From Magnetospirillum sp. (GTDB taxonomy: Bacteria; Pseudomonadota; Alphaproteobacteria; Rhodospirillales; Magnetospirillaceae): a stretch of DNA of 10,000 nt. Below the pieces are notes generated by a model. The model was not told where the DNA came from. It did not search any database and saw only the letters and a list, made by a program, of their open reading frames with translations. The DNA lies in contig JAIWOG010000267.1 in the NCBI GenBank assembly GCA_020217035.1, positions 1 to 10,000 of the forward strand, read 5' to 3'. The translations under genes and the position numbers were made by a program. Shown here one piece after another: positions 1 to 7,787 of this stretch (within the stretch, counting starts at the first letter, position 1; each line of letters begins with the position of its first letter).

Positions 1-2
1 AC

Positions 3-2210
3 GCCGCCGCCCTGGCGGCAGCCCTGGACTCGCCCGGCCGGGCCTGCCTGGTGGTCACCGGCCAGGGGGGCGAGCTTTACCGCAACAGTTTGGGTCGGCG
101 GCTGCTGGGGCCGGCCTGCTCGCCGTTGGCGCCGTTGAGCGAACGCACCCAAGGCGACGACCGAGCCCTGGACGATTTGGACCGGCTGGCCGCCGCCGCC
201 CTGGTCGGCGCCGCCCGCAAGGCCGAGCTGTCGCTGGTCGCCGCCAGCGGCGGCCGCGAATGGTTCGCCATCGAGGTGCGCCCGGCCGGGCCATCGGCGG
301 TGGCCTGGTTCGTCGAGGACGTCAGCGCCCAACGCGCCATCGAGGAAACGCTGCGCCGCGACAACGAATGGCTGGCCGATTTCATCGACTTCCTGCCCGT
401 CGGCATCTATTGCGCCGATTCCGACGGAATCATCCGCACCGCCAACCATCGTTTGGCGGAATGGCTGGGTGGCACGCCGTCGGAACTGGTCGGCCATTCC
501 CTGGAAGACGTGCTGGGCCTGACCCCCGACCCCGAGGAGGAACGCGTCGAATTGCGGCTGATGGGGCGCGGCGGCGAGGTATTCCAAGCCATGCTGGCCC
601 ATTCGGTGTTCGACGAGGGCGGCGAAATCCGCACCCGCTCGGTGGTGGTGCGCGACATGGTGCCCGAACATCAATGGGAACGGGCGCTGCGCAGCGCCGA
701 ACGGCGTTTCCGCTGGCTGTTCGACGACGCCCCGGTCGGCATCGCGCTGATCGAGCAGGACGGCAGCATCGGTGCCTGCAACCTGGCCTTGCAGGCGATG
801 ATGGGCATCGACCACGACGCCATGGTCGGACGCGCCCTGGCCGATTACATCGCCGCCGAGCAGCAGGATGGGGCGGCCGAGCAATTGAACCGGGTGCTAT
901 CCGGGTCGTTGCCCGGCGCCCATCTGGACGTCCGCCTGAAAGGCCGCCGCGACCTGATCGCCCAGTTGTTCGTCAGCCCCACCCACGAGGACGGGGCCAT
1001 TTCCGGCCTGATCGTCCATTTCATCGACGCCACCGAGCAACGCAACCTGGAAGTCCAGTTCGCCCAAAGCCAGAAGATGCAGGCCATGGGCCAACTGGCC
1101 GGCGGCGTCGCCCACGACTTCAACAACCTGCTGACCGCCATGATCGGTTTCTGCGACCTGCTGCTGCAGCGCCACGGCGCCGGCGACCCCAGCTTCGCCG
1201 ACATCATGCAGATCCGCCAGAACGCCAACCGCGCCGCCAGCCTGGTGCGTCAACTGCTGGCTTTCTCGCGCCGCCAGGCGTTGCAGCCGCGTCTACTGAA
1301 CGTCACCGACGCCCTGGCCGATTTGTCCACCCTGCTGCGCCGGCTGCTGGGCGAAACCATCGAGCTGAAGCTGGTGCATGGCCGCCAGTTGGGTTTGGTG
1401 CGCGTCGATCCCGGCCAGTTCGACCAGGTGATCATCAACCTGGCGGTCAACGCCCGCGACGCCATGCCGGGTGGCGGCACGCTCACCATCCGCACCAATT
1501 CCGTCACCGTCGACCAGCCGGTGCAGCGCGGCCCGGAACTGATGCCGGCCGGCCAATACGTGCTGATCGAGGTGGCCGACACCGGCACCGGCATCGCCCG
1601 CGAACATCTGGGCCGTATCTTCGAACCGTTCTTCTCCACCAAGGAAGTCGGCGCCGGCACCGGATTGGGGCTTTCCACCGTCTACGGCATCGTGCGCCAG
1701 ACCGACGGCTTCGTGGTGGTGGACAGCGAAGTGGGCCAAGGCGCCACCTTCGCCATCTATCTGCCGCGCATCGAGGCGGAACCGGCCAGCGAACCCAAGA
1801 AGCTGGCCGCCGCCCCCGAATCCACCGACCTGACCGGATCGGGCACCATCTTGCTGGTGGAAGACGAGGACGCGGTGCGCATGTTCGGCAGCCGGGCCTT
1901 GAAGAACAAGGGCTACAAGGTGATCGAGGCGCGCTCGGGCGAGCAGGCGCTGGACGTGCTGCGTTCCGAGGACGGCATCGACGTGCTGATTTCCGACGTG
2001 GTGATGCCCGGCATGGACGGCGTGACGCTGGCCAAGCTGGTGCGCATGGAACGCCCCGGCATCAAGCTGATCCTGATTTCCGGCTATTCCGAAGACGTGG
2101 CCAGAAACGGCATCGACCCCGATGCCGGCATCCACTTCCTGCCCAAGCCGTTCTCGCTGAAACAATTGGCCGAAGCGGTCAAACTGGTGATGGAGGAACA
2201 GCCCGCATGA
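3..2210 (+). CDS. cckA: CckA-type hybrid sensor histidine kinase with receiver domain (5' end outside window)
   Basis: This is a cell-cycle hybrid kinase. In alphaproteobacteria CckA passes phosphate through ChpT to CtrA and CpdR, and can also run as a phosphatase. The frame is open to the left edge, and codons before the GTG at 51 still read as a PAS start (ALDSPGRACLVVTG), so the gene begins upstream; any N-terminal membrane segments are out of view. Numbering from the codon at 51: a PAS remnant at about 1-100, a second PAS at about 103-215, a third at about 216-335, then the HisKA box AMGQLAGGVAHDFNNLLTA with phospho-acceptor H355. The HATPase domain has NARDAMP, DTGTGI and GTGLGLSTVYGIV. 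The C-terminal receiver (about 598-719) has acidic residues E604-D607, phospho-acceptor D649 (ISDVVMPGMDG) and K699 (LPKPF). The H-box, G2 box and attached receiver all have CckA character. The stop TGA overlaps the next start. Identity is from recognised motifs, not a search. Confidence 0.9.
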   Translation, partial: AAALAAALDSPGRACLVVTGQGGELYRNSLGRRLLGPACSPLAPLSERTQGDDRALDDLDRLAAAALVGAARKAELSLVAASGGREWFAIEVRPAGPSAVAWFVEDVSAQRAIEETLRRDNEWLADFIDFLPVGIYCADSDGIIRTANHRLAEWLGGTPSELVGHSLEDVLGLTPDPEEERVELRLMGRGGEVFQAMLAHSVFDEGGEIRTRSVVVRDMVPEHQWERALRSAERRFRWLFDDAPVGIALIEQDGSIGACNLALQAMMGIDHDAMVGRALADYIAAEQQDGAAEQLNRVLSGSLPGAHLDVRLKGRRDLIAQLFVSPTHEDGAISGLIVHFIDATEQRNLEVQFAQSQKMQAMGQLAGGVAHDFNNLLTAMIGFCDLLLQRHGAGDPSFADIMQIRQNANRAASLVRQLLAFSRRQALQPRLLNVTDALADLSTLLRRLLGETIELKLVHGRQLGLVRVDPGQFDQVIINLAVNARDAMPGGGTLTIRTNSVTVDQPVQRGPELMPAGQYVLIEVADTGTGIAREHLGRIFEPFFSTKEVGAGTGLGLSTVYGIVRQTDGFVVVDSEVGQGATFAIYLPRIEAEPASEPKKLAAAPESTDLTGSGTILLVEDEDAVRMFGSRALKNKGYKVIEARSGEQALDVLRSEDGIDVLISDVVMPGMDGVTLAKLVRMERPGIKLILISGYSEDVARNGIDPDAGIHFLPKPFSLKQLAEAVKLVMEEQPA
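2192..2197 (+). promoter_or_regulatory. Ribosome binding site for the TPR-glycosyltransferase gene
   Basis: GGAGGA lies inside the last codons of the cckA-type gene and ends 9 bases before the ATG at 2207. It supports that start over upstream codons of the same open frame, and suggests that translation of the second gene is coupled to that of the first. Confidence 0.7.
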
Positions 2211-4168
2211 ATGACCGCGCCGCCCTGTTGGCCAAGGCTCTTTCCGCCCATCGCGCCGGCGACCTGGCAACGGCCGAACCGGTTTACGCCCGATTGCTGG
2301 AAATCGATCCCGACGACGCGGAAGTCCTGCACCTGTCGGCGGTCATCTATCTGCAAAAGGGCCGTGCCTTGGAAGCGCTGCCGCTGGCCCAGGCTTCCAC
2401 CGTCATCGATTCCGCCCAAGCCAAGCCCTGGAACACCCTGGGGTCGTGTCTGGCCGCCCTGGGACGGCAGGACGAGGCCATCGCCGCCTTCCGCAAGGCC
2501 ATCGCGATCGATGCCGATTTTACGCCGGGGCGGGCCAATCTGGCCAACTTGCTGAACCAGACCGGCGCCAGCGCCGAAGCCGAGGAGCAATTGCGCCGGA
2601 TCATCGCCAGCAATCCCCAGGATGCAGCGGCCCACAACAATCTGGGCTCGGCCCTGCACGCGCAGGGGCGTGGTGACGAAGCGGAAGCGGAGTTCCGCGA
2701 AGCCTTGCGCTTGGCTCCGACCTTGCCGGAAGCGCGGCTCAATCTGGGCATCCGCGCCCGCGAGAACGGCAACGCCGACGAAGCCCGCACCTTGCTGGCA
2801 AGCCTTACCCATTCCGGCGGCAAGTTGCTGCACGACACCATCCTGCCCGCCATCATCCCCGACGCCGCGTCCATTGATTCCTTGCGCCAACGCTACGAAC
2901 GTGGGCTGGACTCCTTGATGGAGCGCCCCGGCAGCATTTCCGATCCGTTGGTCGAGATCGGGCAGTTGCCGCAATTCTATTTGGGCTATCACAGCCGCGA
3001 CGACCGGCCGTTGCAGGAAAAATTAGCCCGCGCCTTGCGCCTTGCCTGCCCATCGCTGGATTTCACCGCGCCGCATTGCCGGCCCGGCCAATGGCGGCCC
3101 GGGAAAAGGCTGCGGGTGGGTGTGGTGTCTCGCCACCTGTACAACCACACCATCGGCAAGTTGATGGAGGGGCTGCTGCGGGGGCTGTCCGGCCCGGATG
3201 CGCAAACCTTCGTCTTCTTCCTGGGAGGACGCGACGACGCCGTGACGGCCCGCATCTCGGCCCAGGCCGACCATGCCGCCCAGTTGCCTTCCGTTTTGCC
3301 CCTGGCTCGTGCCATGTTGGCCGAGGCCAAGCTGGACGTGTTGCTGTATCCCGATATCGGCATGGAACCGCTGACCTATTTCCTGGCCCACGCCCGTCTC
3401 GCCCCGGTGCAGATAACCACCTGGGGGCACCCGGTCACCACCGGCCTGCCCCATGTGGACATTTTCCTGTCGGCCGAGGCCATGGACCCGCCAGGATCCG
3501 AAGCGCATTACAGCGAAAAATTGCTCCGGCTGCCCCATCCCGCCCTGTGCTACGCCCGTCCACAAGCGGTAACGCCCATGGATCGCGCCGCCCTGGGACT
3601 GCCCGCCACAGGGCGTTTGGTGGTCTGCCCACAAACCCTGTTCAAGTTCCATCCCGATTTCGACCGTCTGATCGGCGGCGTGCTGCGCAGCCGATCGGAC
3701 GCCCGACTGGTTCTGATAGAAGGCAAGGATTTGTGGCGCCGCCAATTGGAACAGCGTTTCCGCGCTTCCATCCCCGACGTGGCCGAACGCATCGTCTTCG
3801 TGCCCCGCCTCAGCCAGCATGATTTCATCGCCCTGATCGCCGCCGCCGATCTGATGATCGACATTCCACAATGGGCCGGCGGCAACACCACCTTGGAGGC
3901 CCTGTCCAGCGACACCCCCATCGTCACCCTGCCCAGCCCCTTCATGCGGGGACAATTGACCGCGGCCATGCTGCTGCGAGCCGGCTTGGACGATTTGGTG
4001 GCCAAAGACGAGGACCAGTACGTGGCCAAAGCCGCCGCCATCTTGGACGACCCCGCCCCGTGGCGAATTCTGGTCCGCCGGCACTCTGACGCGCTTTATG
4101 GCGAACAAGGGGATGCGGCTCGCCTGTCGGCCGTGTTCCGCTCACAGGTGGAAGAGGCACGAAAATAG
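2207..4168 (+). CDS. TPR-repeat GT41-type (SPINDLY/OGT-like) glycosyltransferase
   Basis: This is a 653-residue predicted cytoplasmic glycosyltransferase of the O-GlcNAc transferase/SPINDLY type (family GT41), which moves a sugar from a nucleotide-sugar donor to Ser/Thr of proteins. Residues 1 to about 200 form about six TPR units; clear ones are near 71-104 (WNTLGSCLAALGRQDEAIAAF) and 139-172 (HNNLGSALHAQGRGDEAEAEF). After a linker, the catalytic part starts near 301 (LRVGVVS). H314 in YNHTIGKL aligns by eye with the GNHP histidine of OGT. LAPVQITTWGHPVTTG, HYSEKLLRLP, K480 (TLFKFHP, the likely donor-phosphate lysine) and GGNTTLEAL (558-566) follow in family order. WGHPVTTG replaces the commoner WLGYPGTTG, so this is a variant subgroup. 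No signal peptide or membrane segment is seen. The ATG overlaps the upstream TGA (ATGA) and has a good ribosome site. Donor and acceptor are unknown; flagellin or envelope proteins are guesses. Confidence 0.88.
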   Translation: MNDRAALLAKALSAHRAGDLATAEPVYARLLEIDPDDAEVLHLSAVIYLQKGRALEALPLAQASTVIDSAQAKPWNTLGSCLAALGRQDEAIAAFRKAIAIDADFTPGRANLANLLNQTGASAEAEEQLRRIIASNPQDAAAHNNLGSALHAQGRGDEAEAEFREALRLAPTLPEARLNLGIRARENGNADEARTLLASLTHSGGKLLHDTILPAIIPDAASIDSLRQRYERGLDSLMERPGSISDPLVEIGQLPQFYLGYHSRDDRPLQEKLARALRLACPSLDFTAPHCRPGQWRPGKRLRVGVVSRHLYNHTIGKLMEGLLRGLSGPDAQTFVFFLGGRDDAVTARISAQADHAAQLPSVLPLARAMLAEAKLDVLLYPDIGMEPLTYFLAHARLAPVQITTWGHPVTTGLPHVDIFLSAEAMDPPGSEAHYSEKLLRLPHPALCYARPQAVTPMDRAALGLPATGRLVVCPQTLFKFHPDFDRLIGGVLRSRSDARLVLIEGKDLWRRQLEQRFRASIPDVAERIVFVPRLSQHDFIALIAAADLMIDIPQWAGGNTTLEALSSDTPIVTLPSPFMRGQLTAAMLLRAGLDDLVAKDEDQYVAKAAAILDDPAPWRILVRRHSDALYGEQGDAARLSAVFRSQVEEARK

Positions 4169-4178
4169 AATTTCTTGC

Positions 4179-4218
4179 GAACAAAAGCGAACATTCTTGT
4201 TGCGTTCTCATTGGGAAC
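4179..4218. promoter_or_regulatory. Candidate LexA (SOS) operator region upstream of recA
   Basis: Four GAAC/GTTC half-sites lie within 40 bp: GAAC at 4179 and 4189 (direct repeats 10 bp apart, as GCGAAC-AAAA-GCGAAC), GTTC at 4204 and GAAC at 4215. The alphaproteobacterial LexA site is known as the direct repeat GTTC-N7-GTTC (or GAAC-N7-GAAC). Here the direct pair has an N6 gap, while the N7 gap occurs in an inverted pair, GTTC-TCATTGG-GAAC (4204-4218). Position just before recA favours an SOS role, but the spacing is not canonical, so the exact operator is uncertain. Confidence 0.4.
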
Positions 4219-4227
4219 GTGTACCTT
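4200..4227 (+). promoter_or_regulatory. recA: Possible recA promoter
   Basis: A weak sigma-70-like pair can be read: TTGCGT at 4200-4205 as -35 and TACCTT at 4222-4227 as -10, with a 16-bp gap. The inverted pair of half-sites at 4204-4218 would then cover the spacer, which suits repression. The match is loose and has no other support. Confidence 0.25.
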
Positions 4228-4252
4228 GGGATGCAGGAAGCACATTGCATCA

Positions 4253-4266
4253 CCCGCTTAAGCGGG
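4253..4266. repeat. Perfect 14-bp palindrome in the recA leader
   Basis: CCCGCTTAAGCGGG is fully self-complementary. It ends 7 bp before the AAGGGGG ribosome site of recA. In RNA it could fold as a 5-bp CCCGC/GCGGG stem with a UUAA loop; in DNA it could be a site for a dimeric protein. No T-run follows, so it is not an intrinsic terminator for the upstream gene. Role unknown. Confidence 0.6.
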
Positions 4267-4285
4267 ATAAACCAAGGGGGCCGCC

Positions 4286-5362
4286 ATGTCTCAGGCTGCG
4301 TTGCGTCTCGTGGATAAGGACACCATGGATCGTCAGAAGGCACTGGAAGCCGCCGTCAGCCAGATCGAGCGGGCGTTCGGCAAGGGTTCCATCATGAAGA
4401 TGGGACAAAAGGAAACCGTCGAGACCGAGGTGGTCTCCACCGGATCGCTGGGCCTGGACATCGCCCTTGGCATCGGCGGCCTGCCGCGTGGCCGCATCAT
4501 CGAGATTTACGGGCCGGAAAGCTCGGGCAAGACCACATTGGCCCTGCATGTCCTGGCCGAGGCCCAGAAGAAGGGCGGCACCTGCGCCTTCATCGACGCC
4601 GAGCACGCGCTGGACCCCAGCTATGCCAGGAAACTGGGCGTCAACCTGGACGATTTGCTGATCAGCCAGCCCGACGCCGGCGAGCAGGCGCTGGAAATCG
4701 CCGACACCCTGGTGCGGTCCGGGGCCGTGGACGTGCTGGTGGTGGACTCGGTGGCCGCCCTGGTGCCGCGCGCCGAGTTGGAAGGCGAGATGGGCGATTC
4801 CCATGTGGGCCTGCATGCCCGCCTGATGAGCCAGGCGCTCAGGAAGCTGACCGGCTCGGTGTCGAAATCCAAGTGCATCGTCATCTTCATCAACCAGATC
4901 CGCATGAAGATCGGCGTCATGTTCGGCAACCCCGAAACCACCACCGGCGGCAACGCGCTGAAGTTCTACGCCTCGGTCCGCATGGAAATCCGCCGCGTCG
5001 GCGCCATCAAGGACCGCGACGAGGTGGTGGGCAACCAGACCCGCGTCAAGGTGGTGAAGAACAAGCTGGCGCCGCCCTTCAAGGTGGTCGATTTCGACAT
5101 CATGTATGGTGAAGGGGTGTCCAAGACCGGCGAGCTGATCGACCTGGGCGTCAAGGCCAACGTGGTGGAAAAGTCGGGCGCCTGGTTTTCGTACAATTCC
5201 ACCCGCATCGGCCAGGGCCGCGAGAACGCCAAGCAGTTCATGCGCGACAACCCGGCCATGGCCGCCGAAATCGAGGCGACCATCCGCGCCAATGCCGGCC
5301 TGGTGGCCGAAGCCTTGGCCGGCGGTCCCGGCGATCTGGACGGCAACGCCACCGAAGACTGA
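4286..5362 (+). CDS. recA: RecA recombinase
   Basis: This is the 358-residue DNA strand-exchange ATPase, which forms filaments on single-stranded DNA, drives homologous recombination and triggers LexA self-cleavage in the SOS response. Visible features are Walker [10 protein letters not shown] (76-84), a Walker B strand [10 protein letters not shown] ending near D154, the L1-region sequence [20 protein letters not shown], and the L2-region motifs [20 protein letters not shown] and [15 protein letters not shown]. The acidic C-terminal tail is short and ends TED. The chosen ATG has AAGGGGG at 4274-4280, 5 bases upstream, and the N-terminus [12 protein letters not shown] continues into the conserved core. 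A second in-frame ATG at 4325 ([10 protein letters not shown]) is a weaker alternative. Length is normal for the family. The gene probably has its own promoter, with SOS-like half-sites upstream and a strong terminator downstream. No recX or alaS follows within the window; the neighbour is a convergent mutL. Confidence 0.98.
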   Translation: MSQAALRLVDKDTMDRQKALEAAVSQIERAFGKGSIMKMGQKETVETEVVSTGSLGLDIALGIGGLPRGRIIEIYGPESSGKTTLALHVLAEAQKKGGTCAFIDAEHALDPSYARKLGVNLDDLLISQPDAGEQALEIADTLVRSGAVDVLVVDSVAALVPRAELEGEMGDSHVGLHARLMSQALRKLTGSVSKSKCIVIFINQIRMKIGVMFGNPETTTGGNALKFYASVRMEIRRVGAIKDRDEVVGNQTRVKVVKNKLAPPFKVVDFDIMYGEGVSKTGELIDLGVKANVVEKSGAWFSYNSTRIGQGRENAKQFMRDNPAMAAEIEATIRANAGLVAEALAGGPGDLDGNATED

Positions 5363-5389
5363 CACCGTCTGTCCGCGCTGACGGCTGTC
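5361..5389 (+). repeat. Imperfect inverted repeat just after recA
   Basis: GACACCGTC (5361-5369) can pair with GACGG-C-TGTC (5380-5389): nine pairs with one bulged C and a 10-base loop. It overlaps the last bases of the recA stop and directly precedes the main terminator. It may help protect the mRNA end or be chance in GC-rich DNA. Confidence 0.35.
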
Positions 5390-5391
5390 AC

Positions 5392-5425
5392 CCCGCCCGG
5401 CCCCCAGGTCGGGCGGGTTTCTTTT
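5392..5425 (+). terminator. Rho-independent terminator of recA
   Basis: CCCGCCCG (5392-5399) pairs perfectly with CGGGCGGG (5410-5417) across a 10-base loop, and TTTCTTTT follows directly. The U-run is on the plus side only, so this terminates recA and not the convergent mutL. Confidence 0.88.
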
Positions 5426-5438
5426 GGCAAAAGGCGAT

Positions 5439-7250
5439 TCAGCGCCGCCCGAACAGCTTTTCGATGTCGGCCAGGCCCAGCGTCACATGGGTGGGACGGC
5501 CGTGGTTGCACTGGCCGGATAGCGGTGTCGCCTCCATCTGGCGCAACAGGGCGTTCATCTCGGGGATGGACAGCCGGCGGCCGGCGCGTACCGAGCCGTG
5601 GCAGGCCATGGTGGCGCAGACGTCCACCAGTTTTTCCTTCAGCTTCAGCGCCTCGCCCCATTCCGCCAGGTCATCGGCCAAGTCGCGAATCATCGATTGC
5701 ACATCGCATTCACCCAGGATGGCCGGGGTTTCGCGCACCACCACCGCTCCCGCACCGAAGCCTTCCACCACCAGCCCGATCTCGGCCAGGGTTACAGCCG
5801 CCTCGGCAACCCGACTGGCGCCAGCTTCGCCCAGTTCCACCACTTCCGGCAGCAACAGCGCCTGGGTCTTGACCCGGCCTTCCGCCATGGCCTGACGCAT
5901 GCGTTCCAGCACCAGCCGTTCGTGGGCGGCGTGTTGGTCGACGATGACCATACCGTTCGGCGTTTCGGCAACGATATAAGTGTCGTGCAGTTGCGCCCGT
6001 GCCGCCCCCAACGGAAATTCCACGCCGTCCCCCGCCGATTCAGGTACCGGCGCTTGGGGGGGCAGATGCAGTCCGGGCAGCGATTCCGCCAGTCCCGACA
6101 TGGGCGCCTGGGCGGCGATTGATTGCCAGACCTGCGCCTGGCTGGGACGCGGGCCTGGTGGCTGCCATTGATAGGCGCTGTTGGAACGTTGCGCGGCCGC
6201 GACGCCCAGCGCCCCCAAGGCGGCGCCGCTGACCGTGGACGCGGTGCGGTGCCCGGCCGCCGCCAAGGCGTGGCGAATGGCGGACACGATCAGTCCGCGA
6301 ACCAGCCCGGCCTCGCGGAACCGCACTTCCGACTTGGCGGGATGGACGTTGACGTCCACCGCATCGGCGGGCAGGTCGACGAACAGCGCCACCACCGGAT
6401 GACGGTCATGGGACAGCACGTCCTGATAGGCGCCCTTGACGGCACCGATGACCAGACGGTCCTTCACCGGGCGTCCGTTGACGAACAGATATTGGTAAGC
6501 GCTGGTGCCTTTGTTGAAAGTGGGCAGGCCGGCCCAGCCGGTCAGCCGCACGCCGTCGCGCTCGGCATCCAGTTCCACCGCGTTGTCCTGGAAATCCCGG
6601 CCGATGATCGCCCCCAGACGGGCCAGCAGGGCCTGCGCCCGATTCCCCTTGTGGGCGGCAAGCTTCAAAACCGTGCGGCTGGCGTCGGCCAGCGAGAAGG
6701 CGACGTGCGGATGGGCCATGGCCAGACGCTCCAACACGTCGATCGCGTGGCCGAGTTCGGTGCGCGGCGCCTTCAGGAACTTCAACCGGGCCGGGGTGGC
6801 GAAGAACAGGTCGCGCACCTCGACCCTTGTTCCAGGCGGATGGGCGGCGGGCACCGGCTGGCCCTTGACGCCCGCTTCGACGCTGAGGGCCCAGGCCGAA
6901 TCGGCGCCCAGGGGACGCGAGGTCAAGGTCAGCCGCGCCACCGAGCCGATGGACGGCAGCGCTTCACCGCGGAACCCCAGATGGCGGATATGGACCAAGT
7001 CGTCGTCAGGCAATTTCGAAGTGGCGTGTCGCTCCACCGCCAGTTCCAACTGCTCGGCCGACATGCCGCAACCGTCGTCGGTGACGCTGATCAGCGCTTG
7101 TCCGCCCTCGACCACCACCACCTCGACACGATTGGCGCCGGCGTCGAGCGCGTTTTCCACCAATTCCTTGATGGCCGAGGCGGGGCGTTCCACCACCTCG
7201 CCGGCGGCGATCTGGTTGACCAAAGTGGGCGGCAGCAAGCGGATCGTCAT
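5439..7250 (-). CDS. mutL: DNA mismatch repair protein MutL (endonuclease type)
   Basis: This 603-residue protein is recruited by mismatch-bound MutS and coordinates excision. The N-terminal GHKL ATPase shows [28 protein letters not shown] with E29 and N33, DDGCGM (58-63), ATSK (76-79) and [12 protein letters not shown] (92-103). The middle transducer domain has FVNGRPVKD and [14 protein letters not shown]. The C-terminal dimerisation domain carries the metal-binding nuclease motif DQHA-x2-E-x4-E at 438-449, ACHGSVRAG, and CNHGRP at 581-586, so it should nick DNA itself, unlike the E. coli protein that relies on MutH. The ATG at 7250 is chosen because [20 protein letters not shown] is the standard MutL start. 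A GTG at 7286 would add 12 residues with no family match, though the ribosome site is weak for either. It is convergent with recA (76 bp between stops) and divergent from the 147-residue gene. No minus-strand terminator is obvious. Confidence 0.96.
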   Translation of the reverse strand: MTIRLLPPTLVNQIAAGEVVERPASAIKELVENALDAGANRVEVVVVEGGQALISVTDDGCGMSAEQLELAVERHATSKLPDDDLVHIRHLGFRGEALPSIGSVARLTLTSRPLGADSAWALSVEAGVKGQPVPAAHPPGTRVEVRDLFFATPARLKFLKAPRTELGHAIDVLERLAMAHPHVAFSLADASRTVLKLAAHKGNRAQALLARLGAIIGRDFQDNAVELDAERDGVRLTGWAGLPTFNKGTSAYQYLFVNGRPVKDRLVIGAVKGAYQDVLSHDRHPVVALFVDLPADAVDVNVHPAKSEVRFREAGLVRGLIVSAIRHALAAAGHRTASTVSGAALGALGVAAAQRSNSAYQWQPPGPRPSQAQVWQSIAAQAPMSGLAESLPGLHLPPQAPVPESAGDGVEFPLGAARAQLHDTYIVAETPNGMVIVDQHAAHERLVLERMRQAMAEGRVKTQALLLPEVVELGEAGASRVAEAAVTLAEIGLVVEGFGAGAVVVRETPAILGECDVQSMIRDLADDLAEWGEALKLKEKLVDVCATMACHGSVRAGRRLSIPEMNALLRQMEATPLSGQCNHGRPTHVTLGLADIEKLFGRR

Positions 7251-7340
7251 GGCCGCACCATAACCCGGCCTTTTCGATTTCTCCACATCTTCACCGCGAA
7301 TGCGCTAAGATACGCACATCACTCTGCCGCCGAGGCTGAC

Positions 7341-7784
7341 ATGGCCAGCAGAACCATGACCCAGAAACCCGCGCCCATCAAACGCCCCATGCCCTCGCCG
7401 CATCGGCTGCGTCCCTGGGTGCTGGTCTCCGGTCTGGTCGCCATCACCGTGGGCGGCGGCTTGGCCCTGTGGTTGCTGATGGACGCCGAGAACCATGCCG
7501 GCGACCCCACCGACCTGTTGGTCTCCCAGATGCAGACGGCCGCCAAGGGCGGGAACCCGCCCCCCTTCCACGCCTTGGGCGGGGCGTTACGCACCCTCTA
7601 TGGCCAAGGACGCATCAACGTGGTGGCCGAGGACGTGCCCTCGGGCCCCTGCGTCAAGGCCGGCTGGCGTCTGGCCAAAAGCGGCACCATCATCGTCAAC
7701 GGCGTGCTGCCCACCCGCCTGTCGGCGGCCAAGCTGACCGAATTGTGCGAGGGCGGCGCCACCCTGACCTGGGCGCCAGATTAA
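7341..7784 (+). CDS. Unrecognised protein with one N-terminal membrane anchor (147 aa)
   Basis: I do not recognise a family. The protein has a short basic, proline-rich cytoplasmic start (residues 1-25, KPAPIKRPMPSPHRLRP), one hydrophobic segment at about 26-47 (WVLVSGLVAITVGGGLALWLLM), then about 100 residues probably outside the inner membrane. That part holds two cysteines, C104 and C136, which could form a disulfide. Positive charges before the helix favour an N-in anchor, and there is no lipobox. The ATG at 7341 has GAGG at 7332-7335, 5 bases upstream; a second in-frame ATG at 7356 is less well placed. A possible -10 (TAAGAT, 7306-7311) lies in the 90-bp gap shared with divergent mutL, without a clear -35. 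Codon use matches the neighbours, and the frame is closed by hydrophobic and Gly/Pro patterns typical of a real protein. The stop lies 3 bp from that of the convergent kinase gene. Confidence 0.75.
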   Translation: MASRTMTQKPAPIKRPMPSPHRLRPWVLVSGLVAITVGGGLALWLLMDAENHAGDPTDLLVSQMQTAAKGGNPPPFHALGGALRTLYGQGRINVVAEDVPSGPCVKAGWRLAKSGTIIVNGVLPTRLSAAKLTELCEGGATLTWAPD

Positions 7785-7787
7785 CAT

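Noticed and set aside
260..2206. Long open frame in phase with, and running into, the TPR-glycosyltransferase gene
   Set aside because: Its product is Arg/Pro/His-rich low-pattern sequence, while the overlapping frame encodes a clear CckA-type kinase. The real start is the ATG at 2207 with GGAGGA upstream.
1293..2270. Minus-strand open frame opposite the kinase gene
   Set aside because: Gln/His/Gly-rich shadow of the third-position GC bias; no domain and no ribosome site.
3023..4108. Minus-strand open frame of about 360 codons opposite the glycosyltransferase
   Set aside because: Mirror of a real coding frame with clear GT41 motifs; the composition is typical of an antisense shadow.
4250..5365. 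Minus-strand open frame spanning all of recA
   Set aside because: recA is certain on the plus strand; the opposite frame has His/Asp/Gly-rich shadow composition.
5421..5433. CTTTTGGCAAAAG dyad as a terminator for mutL
   Set aside because: Five-bp AT-rich arms with a 3-base loop and no following U-run on the minus strand; too weak to call.
7251..7286. N-terminal extension of MutL to a GTG at 7286
   Set aside because: The extra 12 residues match nothing in MutL proteins, which begin close to the conserved [12 protein letters not shown] segment.
6123..7340. Plus-strand open frame upstream of and in phase with the 147-residue protein
   Set aside because: It lies antisense to mutL and has shadow composition; protein-like sequence only begins at the ATG at 7341, which has its own GAGG.
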